Positions 53,085-61,433 of a DNA stretch of 64,000 bases are shown here, in pieces. The notes below the pieces were generated by a model. That model was not told the DNA's origin. It made no database searches and saw nothing but the letters and a program-made list of their open reading frames with translations. Every line of letters begins with the position of its first letter. The first letter of the stretch is position 1. Origin of the DNA: Marinobacterium rhizophilum (GTDB lineage Bacteria; Pseudomonadota; Gammaproteobacteria; Pseudomonadales; Balneatricaceae); contig NZ_CP073347.1 in assembly GCF_024397915.1 (NCBI RefSeq), positions 1,798,001 through 1,862,000 of the forward strand, read 5' to 3'. Made by a program: the position numbers and the translations under genes.

Positions 53085-53127
53085 ATGCAGCGCGGCCCGA
53101 ACATCAAACAAGCGGGCTGCGCTGCAT
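53085..53127 (+). terminator. Long hairpin after the 74-aa gene
   Basis: ATGCAGCGCGGCCCG (53085-53099) pairs over 15 bases (one G-U) with CGGGCTGCGCTGCAT (53113-53127) around a 13-base A-rich loop. There is no T-run, so it may be a processing or stabilising structure more than a classic terminator. The remaining bases to 53300 hold no gene. Confidence 0.45.
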
Positions 53128-53300
53128 GATATCGCGACCCTCGCAGCACTGCCCGCAGTACCTGAACCTCCCCTGATGAAACCGCCATACCCCGACTTAC
53201 CCACCACGGCATCACAAAGCCGCAGCAGACACAAAGTCCCCGCCGCAAGCCATAGCGCCAGACCAAAGGCCTGACGCACGACTGCACAAGCAGCCTCTCG

Positions 53301-54587
53301 TTACCCCAAAGAAACCTCAGCATAAAAACGCCGCAGTACTCGCGACAGATTCCATGAATCCTGCGCACCTGCCATTTCCCTGATGGAGTGCATGGCAAAC
53401 TGAGGCACACCGATATCGAGCGCGCGAACACCAATCTCGGCGGCCGCGATGGGACCAATGGTGCTGCCACAGGCCATATCGGTACGCACCACAAAAGATT
53501 GCACCGGCACTTCTTCCAGGGCCGCCAGGTTGCGGAAAAAAGCACTGGTTTCACTGCTCGTGGCATAACGCTGATTGGCATTGACCTTGATCACAGGACC
53601 GGCATTCAGCAGAGGCCCATGATTGCCATCGTGACGGTCGGCAAAATTGGGATGCACACCGTGGGCGTTATCAGCAGAAATCAGCATTGATCGCGCCAGC
53701 ATGCGCTGACGGGCCTCAGGCGCTGGCAACATGCGCTCGAGCACATGCGCCAGCATGGGCCCCTGTGCACCGGCCGCACTCATGCTGCCCACTTCCTCGT
53801 GATCATTGCAGACCAGCAGGGCACCCTGCTCAGTACTGCTGTTAAGCAATGCATCCAGACCGATAAAGCAGCTCAGCAAATTATCGAGACGGGCCGACAG
53901 CAGGAACTCCGACTCAAGCCCCAGCATGGACGGCGCCTGGGTATCATAGAGGGACAGGTCGTAATCCAGCACCCGCTCAATCCCGGATGTCCCCTGCGCC
54001 TCCAGCTCAGCCTTGAGCAGGGCCCTGAAGTCCGCCTTTTCTTTGGCCTGCCCCAGCACCACGGGCAGATAGGTCTGCGCATTGATGCTGCGGCCGTTGT
54101 GCACCTCCCTGTCCAGATGGATAGCCAGGCTTGGAATAACCGCCACCGGCCGGCCAAAATCCAGCAAGGCCTGGCTTAGGGTACCGTCGCTGCGCCGATA
54201 GCTGACCCGGCCGGCAATGGAAAGATCGCGGTCAAACCAGGGATTCAGCAGAGCCCCTCCATAGACCTCAACGCCCAGCTGCAGATAACCGTGACGATGC
54301 AGCTCCGGCGCAGGCTTCACCTTCAGACAGGGCGAATCCGTATGCGCCCCTACCATCCGCAACCCTGACTCTTCGAGCTTTGCCGTCGCCGGCATTGACC
54401 AGGCGATAATCGAAGAACCATTGCGGGTGGTGAAGTAGCGCCCGCCAGGCTCCAGCCGCCAGGCATCCCGCTCGCTCAGCGCGGTAAAACCCGCCGACTC
54501 AAGCCTTACAACCATTTGCGCCACGGCATGATATGGGGTGGGAGAAGCCGCCAGAAACGCCATCAACTCCCGGTTAAAGTGCTGCAT
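53301..54587 (-). CDS. apeB: M18-family aminopeptidase
   Basis: A 428-aa cytoplasmic dinuclear zinc aminopeptidase of the aspartyl aminopeptidase family, in the form annotated as ApeB in gammaproteobacteria. It shows the family opening FLAASPTPYHAV, the metal-ligand regions VGAHTDSPCLKVKP and NDHEEVGSMSAAGAQG, SADNAHGVHPNF, and the C-terminal IGVRALDIGVPQFAMHSIREM. Full length. ATG 54587 is followed by no better internal start. It is transcribed after the FKBP gene on the same strand, 30 bases apart. Confidence 0.95.
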   Translation of the reverse strand: MQHFNRELMAFLAASPTPYHAVAQMVVRLESAGFTALSERDAWRLEPGGRYFTTRNGSSIIAWSMPATAKLEESGLRMVGAHTDSPCLKVKPAPELHRHGYLQLGVEVYGGALLNPWFDRDLSIAGRVSYRRSDGTLSQALLDFGRPVAVIPSLAIHLDREVHNGRSINAQTYLPVVLGQAKEKADFRALLKAELEAQGTSGIERVLDYDLSLYDTQAPSMLGLESEFLLSARLDNLLSCFIGLDALLNSSTEQGALLVCNDHEEVGSMSAAGAQGPMLAHVLERMLPAPEARQRMLARSMLISADNAHGVHPNFADRHDGNHGPLLNAGPVIKVNANQRYATSSETSAFFRNLAALEEVPVQSFVVRTDMACGSTIGPIAAAEIGVRALDIGVPQFAMHSIREMAGAQDSWNLSRVLRRFYAEVSLG

Positions 54588-54617
54588 ATTCCAACTCCAT
54601 TACCCACGAGGGGCCAA

Positions 54618-55139
54618 TTATTGTCCAGGCTCAATCTCGAGCAGCTCGACCTTGAATACCAATGCCGAATTCGGCGGAATGCTCGGCGTCGGGCTCGACA
54701 TGCCATACGCCAGCTCAGAGGGCAGATAAAGCATCCACTGCGAGCCTTCAGACATCAACTGCAGCCCTTGGGTCCAACCCGGAATTACCCGGTTAAGTGG
54801 AAAGCTCACGGGTTTTCCCCGCGAATAGGAACTGTCGAACACAGTGCCATCGATCAACATCCCTTCATAATGCACCCGCACCGTGCTGCTAGCGCCCGGC
54901 ATTGCGCCCGAACCCGGCACCAATACGCGATACTGCAACCCCGAGGGCAGCGTCACAACACCCTCATCCTGGGCATTGGCCGCCAAAAACGCCTGACCGG
55001 CGCGCTGGTTGTCGTCATTCTGCGCCTTGTCGATTAACTGCTGTCGAAACGCAGCCTCCTCGGCGTCATTACCACACCCCGCCAACAGCGCCCCTGCCAG
55101 TGCAAAAAACGCTAAAAATACCGCCCTGTTTCGCATCAA
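54618..55139 (-). CDS. FKBP-type peptidyl-prolyl isomerase, lipoprotein
   Basis: A 173-aa protein with a lipoprotein signal and lipobox LLAGC (Cys at ~22), so envelope-attached. An N-terminal helical linker (EAAFRQQLIDKAQNDDNQRAGQAFLAANAQ) leads to one FKBP domain: GLQYRVLVPGSG, VRVHYEGMLIDGTVFDSSYSRG, FPLNRVIPGWTQGLQLM, YGMSSPTPSIPPNSALVFKVELLEI. It should accelerate proline isomerisation of envelope proteins, as FkpA and FklB do. It is divergent from prc, with 148 bases between starts. Confidence 0.93.
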   Translation of the reverse strand: MMRNRAVFLAFFALAGALLAGCGNDAEEAAFRQQLIDKAQNDDNQRAGQAFLAANAQDEGVVTLPSGLQYRVLVPGSGAMPGASSTVRVHYEGMLIDGTVFDSSYSRGKPVSFPLNRVIPGWTQGLQLMSEGSQWMLYLPSELAYGMSSPTPSIPPNSALVFKVELLEIEPGQ

Positions 55140-55287
55140 AAACCCACCCCGCTAGCACCGTAAACGCTTGATTTTACATTAGGACACGCGATGACTACAC
55201 TCTGTAGCCTGTACTGGTTGAACTTGCCGGGCAGTTAGCCTGTCTGAAGACTCAACAACCTGGCCTTCTGGGACGCACCGAACCTAT

Positions 55288-57372
55288 ATGCTCAATCGAA
55301 CGCTTTATCTGCTTCCAACCCTGGCACTGTCATTCTTGCTTCAAAGCGCAACCGCCAGCACCGCCGCTCCCGAGACGCTGGCGCCCGAGCCGATACATCA
55401 ACAAACCATGCTCGACATCCTCGACTCGCTGTCGCGGGAACATTACAACAAGGTCACCATTGACGACAGCTTCTCCGATCAGCTGCTGGATCAGTATCTC
55501 GAAGACCTGGACCCCGGCAAAAGTTATTTCTATGCCAGCGATATTGCCGAGTTTGAGCCCCTGAGCACCACCCTGGACGACAGCATTCAGGCCGGCGAAC
55601 TGCAGGATGCCTACCGCATCTTCAACCGCTATCAGCAGCGCATGCACGAACGCCTGACATTCATGATCGCCGAACTGGAAGATGGCCTGGAAGACCTTCA
55701 GTTCGACCTGGATGAAACCCTCGACATCGACCGGGCCAACGCCAGCTGGATCCAGACACAGTCAGAGATGGATACACTGTGGCGCAAGCGCCTCAAAAAT
55801 GCCGCGCTAAGCCTGAAACTGGCAGACAAGACCCTGGAAGACACCACCGAAACCCTGCTCAAGCGCTACCGCTACCAGCTGCATCGCGCCGAACAGATGA
55901 AAAGCGAAGATGTCTTCCAAACCTATACCAATGCACTGTCCAAGGGATACGATCCGCACACCCAGTACTTTTCGCCGCGTAATTCGGAAAACTTCCAGAT
56001 CAACATGAGCCTGTCGCTGGAAGGCATCGGCGCCGTGCTGCAGAGCGACGACGAGTTCACCAAAATTGTGCGCCTTGTCCCCGCAGGCCCCGCCGACAAG
56101 ACCGGGCAACTGAAAGCCTCCGACACCATCGTAGCCGTGGCCCAGGGTGACGACGGAGAAATGGTCGATATCGTCGGCTGGCGTCTGGACGACGTTGTCA
56201 GCAAGATTCGCGGCCCGGCCGACACCGTCGTGCGCCTGCAGGTGAACCCCGCCGGCAGCAACGACCGCCAAAAACGCAAGGAAGTGCGCATTGTACGCAG
56301 CAAGGTCAAGCTGGAAGAACAGGCTGCCCAGAAACGCATCCTTGAACTCGACTACCAGGGGCAAAACTTCCGCCTGGGCGTGATCGAGATTCCCGCCTTC
56401 TATATCGACTTTGCCGCCCTGCAAAGCGGCGACCCCGACTACAAGAGCACCACAAGGGATGTCGAGAAACTGATCAGGGAGCTGACCTCCGAAGGCATCC
56501 AGGGCCTGGTGATCGACCTGCGCGACAACGGTGGCGGCTCACTGCGCGAAGCCAACGAACTGGTTGGCCTTTTCATCAGCCGTGGCCCGACAGTGCAGAT
56601 TCGCGACCCCAATGGCCGTATCGACATCCTGGGCGACTATGACGCTGACGTTGCCTACAACGGCCCACTGGCCGTACTGGTGAATCGCCTCAGCGCCTCG
56701 GCATCGGAAATTTTTGCCGGCGCCATTCAGGACTACCGCCGCGGCGCTGTTGTCGGCAGCCCGACTTTCGGCAAGGGCACCGTCCAGTCACTGCACGCCC
56801 TGCGCCACGGCCAACTCAAGATGACCCATGCCAAGTTCTACCGCATCTCTGGAGACAGCACCCAGCACAAGGGCGTGATCCCGGACATTAAACTGCCAAG
56901 CCTGTACAACGAGATGGATATTGGTGAAAGCGCACTGGAAGGCGCCCTGCCCTGGGACCAGGTGCGGGAAGTGCGCCACGGGAAATTCATTGGCGTCGAC
57001 AACTTCCTGGAAGAACTCCAGCAGCGCCACCTGAAACGCGTAGAGACCGACCCCGACTTCATTTTCATGCGCGAACAGGTTGAACACCTGACACAAGCAG
57101 CCCAGGACAAAGTCATCCCCCTGAACGAGGACACCCTCAGGAAGGAGCGCGACGAGGCCGAGCAGTGGCAACTGGATGCCCAGAACCGCCGCCGCGCCCT
57201 CAAGCAGCAGCAACCATTGACTGCCCTGTCGGAACTCGAAGACGAATTGCAAAAGGATGAACAGGGACGCCCCATCAGCTCCGAATCCACCGCTCAACTG
57301 GAAGAAACCGGCCGCATCCTGCTGGACATGGTGGATCTCACATTCCGGTATACCGCAGCAGCCAAGGAATAA
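55288..57372 (+). CDS. prc: Carboxy-terminal processing (tail-specific) protease Prc
   Basis: A 694-aa periplasmic serine protease of family S41 that trims or degrades envelope proteins by their C-termini. A signal peptide covers residues ~1-22 (LALSFLLQSATAS). The N-terminal helical domain is followed by a PDZ domain (SLEGIGAVLQSDDEFTKIVRLVPAGPADKTGQL, residues ~235-320), then the protease core. The catalytic dyad by spacing with E. coli Tsp is Ser471 (LSASASEIFAGA) and Lys496 (FGKGTVQ). The C-terminal helical extension is present. It precedes a 257-aa membrane protein by nine bases. Confidence 0.96.
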   Translation: MLNRTLYLLPTLALSFLLQSATASTAAPETLAPEPIHQQTMLDILDSLSREHYNKVTIDDSFSDQLLDQYLEDLDPGKSYFYASDIAEFEPLSTTLDDSIQAGELQDAYRIFNRYQQRMHERLTFMIAELEDGLEDLQFDLDETLDIDRANASWIQTQSEMDTLWRKRLKNAALSLKLADKTLEDTTETLLKRYRYQLHRAEQMKSEDVFQTYTNALSKGYDPHTQYFSPRNSENFQINMSLSLEGIGAVLQSDDEFTKIVRLVPAGPADKTGQLKASDTIVAVAQGDDGEMVDIVGWRLDDVVSKIRGPADTVVRLQVNPAGSNDRQKRKEVRIVRSKVKLEEQAAQKRILELDYQGQNFRLGVIEIPAFYIDFAALQSGDPDYKSTTRDVEKLIRELTSEGIQGLVIDLRDNGGGSLREANELVGLFISRGPTVQIRDPNGRIDILGDYDADVAYNGPLAVLVNRLSASASEIFAGAIQDYRRGAVVGSPTFGKGTVQSLHALRHGQLKMTHAKFYRISGDSTQHKGVIPDIKLPSLYNEMDIGESALEGALPWDQVREVRHGKFIGVDNFLEELQQRHLKRVETDPDFIFMREQVEHLTQAAQDKVIPLNEDTLRKERDEAEQWQLDAQNRRRALKQQQPLTALSELEDELQKDEQGRPISSESTAQLEETGRILLDMVDLTFRYTAAAKE

Positions 57373-57381
57373 GGCGCAACC

Positions 57382-58155
57382 ATGGTCAAGCCGAGCCGCC
57401 AGATGCTGCTTCTGTCCGGTGCGTCGGTGCTGATTGCAGCACTGGCGACCGGCGGCTATTTCAGCTATCGCAGCATCCAGTCACAGAACGCCAATACACT
57501 GCGGGAGCTCGAGCAACTGGGCTACCCCCCGGGCGCACGACCCGGCAACATTGAAGCGAACCTGGCGCCAACCAGTGAACAGCTGAAAGCCCGCATGCAG
57601 GGGTCAACACCGACACCGGTACAGCAACTGATCTACAACCTGACACAGGAAAATGAAAAGCTGGCACAGACCAACCTGGCCTTGCAGGCACAGCTGGACG
57701 CCGCACAGACTCAGATAGAATCCCTGCAGGAATACCGACAGCTCAACGAATACTTCGCGCCCAAAAATTTCGAGCAGAAAATTACCCAGGTCGAAGATGA
57801 CCTGAAATCATACCTAAGAAGACTGCCCGAAGCCGACCGGTTTTCGGACCTGCGGATCGACATTATGGCGATTGCATCGGCGCAGGAATACCGGCGCTTT
57901 GCGCAACAGAACCGGTTAATGCTGGATCAGGCTGAACGCGATCGCATCATTAACGACTTTCTGCCGGGCTACGCTTTCTGTACCGGGGATGCCGTGGAGG
58001 TCGCCGCAAACAACGCCCTCGAAGAGCGCATGCTGGCACAGTATCTCAGAACGAACGATACGTCCCTGCTTTCGACAGCGCTGCGCCAGGATCTGCTGGC
58101 GGTCCTCAAACCGTGCCAGCTGGCGCTGCGCCAGTCACTCGATACCCTGCTCTAG
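57382..58155 (+). CDS. Membrane-anchored coiled-coil protein, downstream of prc
   Basis: A 257-aa protein with one N-terminal hydrophobic helix (residues ~8-26) and a periplasmic part. A coiled coil spans about residues 80-115 (LIYNLTQENEKLAQTNLALQAQLDAAQTQIESLQEYRQ). The C-terminal third is a helical domain with two Cys (AFCTGDA and VLKPCQL) that could be disulfide-bonded. I do not recognise the family. The nine-base gap to prc suggests joint expression and perhaps a role as protease adaptor (speculative). Confidence 0.78.
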   Translation: MVKPSRQMLLLSGASVLIAALATGGYFSYRSIQSQNANTLRELEQLGYPPGARPGNIEANLAPTSEQLKARMQGSTPTPVQQLIYNLTQENEKLAQTNLALQAQLDAAQTQIESLQEYRQLNEYFAPKNFEQKITQVEDDLKSYLRRLPEADRFSDLRIDIMAIASAQEYRRFAQQNRLMLDQAERDRIINDFLPGYAFCTGDAVEVAANNALEERMLAQYLRTNDTSLLSTALRQDLLAVLKPCQLALRQSLDTLL

Positions 58156-58163
58156 GCGGGATC

Positions 58164-58481
58164 TCAGCCTTTTTTAGCCAGACGCGCACGCGCCTCGGCA
58201 CGCTTGGCTTCTTCACGCTCGCGCTTGGCAGCTTCCTTGGCTTCACGCTTGCGTGCCGCCTCCGCTTTCTGCTCTTCCTGAATACGGGCAAGCTCTTCCT
58301 GACGCTGCTGCTCGCGCTCCTGCTTGAGGCGCGCTTTTTCGCGCAGCTCTGCGGCAAATTCTTCGGACTTGCGGGCACGCTCGCTGGCGAGTTCTTCAAT
58401 GCGTTCGCGTTTGCTTTCGGTAATGCTGGCTTCTAGCTCTTGCAACTTTGCGATCTGAGCTTCTATATCGGTTTTTGTCAT
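58164..58481 (-). CDS. Highly charged single-helix protein (105 aa), unknown
   Basis: A 105-aa protein made almost entirely of Glu, Lys, Arg and Ala (EELASERARKSEEFAAELREKARLKQEREQQRQEELARIQEEQK...), which should form one long helix or coiled coil. No signal peptide. I do not recognise a named family. Codon usage matches neighbours and the frame opens with a clean Met-Thr-Lys start. It is convergent with the gene downstream of prc, with eight bases between stops. Confidence 0.7.
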   Translation of the reverse strand: MTKTDIEAQIAKLQELEASITESKRERIEELASERARKSEEFAAELREKARLKQEREQQRQEELARIQEEQKAEAARKREAKEAAKREREEAKRAEARARLAKKG

Positions 58482-58558
58482 GTAATCCTGGTAAGCACTC
58501 TGCTGGGGTTTAAATCTGAAACCAATTATAACGACAACAGGACCCCGAACGCTATCTT

Positions 58559-58586
58559 AACCAGCACATTAGCTGTACAATATGGC
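58559..58586 (+). promoter_or_regulatory. Possible promoter of rpsA
   Basis: A TACAAT box near 58577-58582 in the 249-base region before rpsA would serve as a -10; a weak -35 lies 17 bases upstream. The remaining leader (about 150 bases) carries no recognisable structure that I can support, although S1 mRNA leaders are typically autoregulated. Confidence 0.3.
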
Positions 58587-58730
58587 TCCCTTATTGCGGC
58601 AAATCGGTGTCTCGTCAGCAACAGAGACCGTCGCCGCTTTATGTTTAATCTGACCTATACAGCTGACGGTATAGAAAGTTCGCGCTGCCCTAATCCTTAA
58701 CGGGTAGCCGACTTACCATAGGACCTATTC

Positions 58731-60410
58731 ATGAGCGAAAGCTTTGCTGAACTATTTGAAGAATCCCTGCAAAACGTAGATATGACTCCGGGCACCCTCG
58801 TAATGGGTGAAGTTGTCGACATCGACAGCGACTGGGTTACCGTTAACGCAGGTCTCAAATCCGAAGCCGTTATCCCGCGCGTACAGTTCCTTAACGATAA
58901 CAACGAACTTGAAATCAAGATCGGTGACACGGTTAAGGTCGCTCTGGAAGCGGTAGAAGACGGTTTCGGTGAAACCCGCCTGTCCCGTGAAAAAGCCAAA
59001 CGCGCTGAAGCCTGGGAAGTACTGCAGACCAAGTTTGAAGCTGAAGAAACCGTTACCGGCTTCATCAGCGGCAAGGTCAAAGGCGGCTTCACTGTCAGCA
59101 TCAACAACATTCAGGGCTTCCTGCCGGGTTCCCTGGTTGACGTGCGCCCCGTTCGCGATGTCGACCACCTGGAAGGCAAGGAACTTGAATTCAAGCTGAT
59201 CAAGCTGGATCCCAAGCGCAACAACATCGTTGTTTCCCGTCGTGCGGTTCTGCAGGAAGCCAACAGCGCTCAGCGCGACGAGCTGCTGGCAGCACTGCAG
59301 GAAGGCCAGGTCGTTAAGGGTTACGTCAAGAACCTGACCAACTACGGCGCCTTCATCGACCTGGGCGGCGTTGATGGCCTGCTGCACATCACCGACATGG
59401 CGTGGAAGCGTATCTCTCACCCGAGCGAAATGCTGAACCCGGGCGACGAGATCTCTGTCAAGATCATCAAGTTCGACCAGGAAACCGGCCGCATCTCCCT
59501 GGGCCTGAAGCAGCTGAGCGAAGATCCGTGGGAAGCGATCAAGTCCCGCTACCCGTCCGGCAGCAAAGTACCTGCGCGCATCACCAACCTGACCGATTAC
59601 GGCTGCTTTGCCTCGATCGAAGACGGCGTGGAAGGCCTGGTACACGTTTCCGAAATGTCCTGGACCAACAAGAACATCCACCCGTCCAAAGTCGTGCAGA
59701 TTGGCGACGAAGTCGAAGTGATGATCCTGGACGTGGACGAAGAGCGTCGCCGCATCTCCCTGGGTATCAAGCAGTGCACCGGCAATCCGTGGGTTTCCTT
59801 CGCTGAGCAGCACGCTGCCGGCGATCGCGCTTCCGGTACCATCAAGACAATCACTGACTTCGGTATCTTCGTTGGTCTGGACAACGACCTCGACGGCCTG
59901 GTTCACATGTCTGACATCACCTGGGAAGCCGATGCTGAAGCCGCCCTGCGCCAGTTCAAGAAAGGCGAAGAGGTTGAAGCTGTCATCCTGTCCATCGACG
60001 CTGAAAAAGAACGCATCTCGCTGGGTATCAAGCAGCTGGAAAGCGATCCGTTCAGCGAATACGTGGCAGCCAATGACAAGGGCACCATCGTCAACGGTAC
60101 CGTCAAGTCTGTTGAAGCCAAAGCTGCCGTTATCGAGCTGGCCGAAGGCATCGAAGCAACCCTGAAAGTATCCGAGATGAGCGCTGACCGCATCGAAGAC
60201 GCTACCACCGTGATGAAAGTCGGTGACAAGGTTGAAGCCAAGATCACCAACGTTGATCGTCGCAACCGCGCTATCACCCTTTCTATCCGCGCCAAGGACC
60301 AAGCTGAAGAAAAAGCAGCTATCAGTGCCGTGCGCAACCAGGAAGTTGAAGTTGCCGGTCCGACCACCATCGGTGAACTGATCAAGCAGCAGATGCTGAA
60401 AAACAACTAA
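58731..60410 (+). CDS. rpsA: 30S ribosomal protein S1
   Basis: A 559-aa protein with six S1/OB-fold RNA-binding domains (e.g. GTLVMGEVVDIDSDWVTVNAGLKSEAVIP, KGYVKNLTNYGAFIDLGGVDGLLHITDMAWKR, ARITNLTDYGCFASIEDGVEGLVHVSEMSWT, GTIKTITDFGIFVGLDNDLDGLVHMSDITW). Length and order match E. coli S1. It binds mRNA leaders on the 30S subunit. It has strong T-rich codon bias typical of ribosomal genes, unlike its neighbours. cmk, its usual upstream neighbour, and ihfB, its usual downstream neighbour, are not here. Confidence 0.98.
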   Translation: MSESFAELFEESLQNVDMTPGTLVMGEVVDIDSDWVTVNAGLKSEAVIPRVQFLNDNNELEIKIGDTVKVALEAVEDGFGETRLSREKAKRAEAWEVLQTKFEAEETVTGFISGKVKGGFTVSINNIQGFLPGSLVDVRPVRDVDHLEGKELEFKLIKLDPKRNNIVVSRRAVLQEANSAQRDELLAALQEGQVVKGYVKNLTNYGAFIDLGGVDGLLHITDMAWKRISHPSEMLNPGDEISVKIIKFDQETGRISLGLKQLSEDPWEAIKSRYPSGSKVPARITNLTDYGCFASIEDGVEGLVHVSEMSWTNKNIHPSKVVQIGDEVEVMILDVDEERRRISLGIKQCTGNPWVSFAEQHAAGDRASGTIKTITDFGIFVGLDNDLDGLVHMSDITWEADAEAALRQFKKGEEVEAVILSIDAEKERISLGIKQLESDPFSEYVAANDKGTIVNGTVKSVEAKAAVIELAEGIEATLKVSEMSADRIEDATTVMKVGDKVEAKITNVDRRNRAITLSIRAKDQAEEKAAISAVRNQEVEVAGPTTIGELIKQQMLKNN

Positions 60411-60430
60411 GCAATCCCGTATTGCCTGGT

Positions 60431-60460
60431 AAAAAAGGAGCGCTTCGGCGCTCCTTTTTT
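60431..60460 (+). terminator. Terminator of rpsA
   Basis: AAAAAAGGAGCGC pairs perfectly with GCGCTCCTTTTTT around a TTCG tetraloop. It begins 20 bases after the stop of rpsA. Confidence 0.95.
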
Positions 60461-60603
60461 GTACCCCCAAACCCGCTCTATCAGTCCCGACACACCCTCG
60501 AACAACAGCTTTCGCCGCACGAGCCCATACACCAACCTTAAACACCGGCCACAAGCCCTGCTCCCGCACAGCCATGCACCCACCGGACAAGTACATCCCT
60601 GCA

Positions 60604-60628
60604 TAAAAAAAGAGCGCCGCAGCGCCCT
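60604..60628 (-). terminator. Terminator of the rnd-ycgL-ycgN operon
   Basis: AGGGCGC and GCGCTCT (minus strand, one G-U pair) enclose a TGCG loop and are followed by seven T's. It lies about 50 bases after the ycgN stop codon. Confidence 0.8.
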
Positions 60629-60678
60629 CCTTGTCAGATCAGCAAGCCTGGAATCAGTACCAGGCCATTCAGCAGCAC

Positions 60679-61116
60679 CTATTCGATAACGTAATCCACA
60701 AAGTCATCTTCGCTGATCTGCTTGTCGGTAACCTCGTACCAGCTCAGCACCGATGCGTCAGCCTCGGCCACCGACTCGGGACGCCCACTGATCAGGGGAT
60801 GCCAGTCCGGGAGATCCTTGCCCTCATGCACCAGCCGATAGGCACAGGTGCGCGGCAGCCAGTGAAACTCCTTTACATCCTCAGGACGCAGCTTGACGCA
60901 GGATGGCACCAGCGAGCAGCGCTTCTCGTACTGCGTACAGCGCCGTGTCTCCAGGTCGAGCAGATGACAGACCACCGAGGTGTAAAACACTTCGTGAGTA
61001 TCCTCATCCTCGATCTTGTGCAGACAGCAGAGCGCGCAACCATCACAGAGCGACTCCCATTCATCGGACGTCATGTCTTCCAGTGACTTGCTGCGCCAGA
61101 ATACCTCCTGAGCCAC
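60679..61116 (-). CDS. ycgN: YcgN-family (UPF0260) Cys-rich protein
   Basis: A 145-aa cytoplasmic protein of the CxxxCxxCC metal-binding class: LCDGCALCCLHKIED, then VVCHLLDLETRRCTQYEKRC, VPSCVKL, PRTCAYR. The many Cys in conserved spacing suggest zinc or iron binding. Function is not established. It starts right after the ycgL stop codon, and the group rnd-ycgL-ycgN is conserved in gammaproteobacteria. Confidence 0.93.
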   Translation of the reverse strand: MAQEVFWRSKSLEDMTSDEWESLCDGCALCCLHKIEDEDTHEVFYTSVVCHLLDLETRRCTQYEKRCSLVPSCVKLRPEDVKEFHWLPRTCAYRLVHEGKDLPDWHPLISGRPESVAEADASVLSWYEVTDKQISEDDFVDYVIE

Positions 61117-61404
61117 CTAGCGCACCCCGGTCTCTGGACGATCCGGGTACAGATCGAGCATGTAGTCTTCCTTCGGCGGCGGCATCTGCAGAAAATAGCC
61201 ATTTTCCGCGATACCCGCCAGCATCTTGTCGACATCGATGCGCGCAAGCTTGCGCCCCGGCTTAACCGGCATATCCATTAGATGCATCGGCGCACCGAAC
61301 ATCTCGAGCAACGCCTCTGGTACCCTCGCAAGCTGCTGGCTCTTTTCAACATAGAGATACATCTCGTCCTTGCGCGGACTTTTAAAAATACTGCAAATTT
61401 TCAT
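61117..61404 (-). CDS. ycgL: YcgL domain protein
   Basis: A 95-aa protein beginning MKICSIFKSPRKDEMYLYV and containing VPEALLEMFGAPMHLMDMPV and GYFLQMPPP, the YcgL fold. Function unknown. ATG 61404 fits the family start; four extra residues upstream (61416) are possible. It lies between rnd (29 bases upstream) and ycgN, in one operon. Confidence 0.92.
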   Translation of the reverse strand: MKICSIFKSPRKDEMYLYVEKSQQLARVPEALLEMFGAPMHLMDMPVKPGRKLARIDVDKMLAGIAENGYFLQMPPPKEDYMLDLYPDRPETGVR

Positions 61405-61433
61405 CTCAGCTCTCACTACTGTTCAATCGGGCG

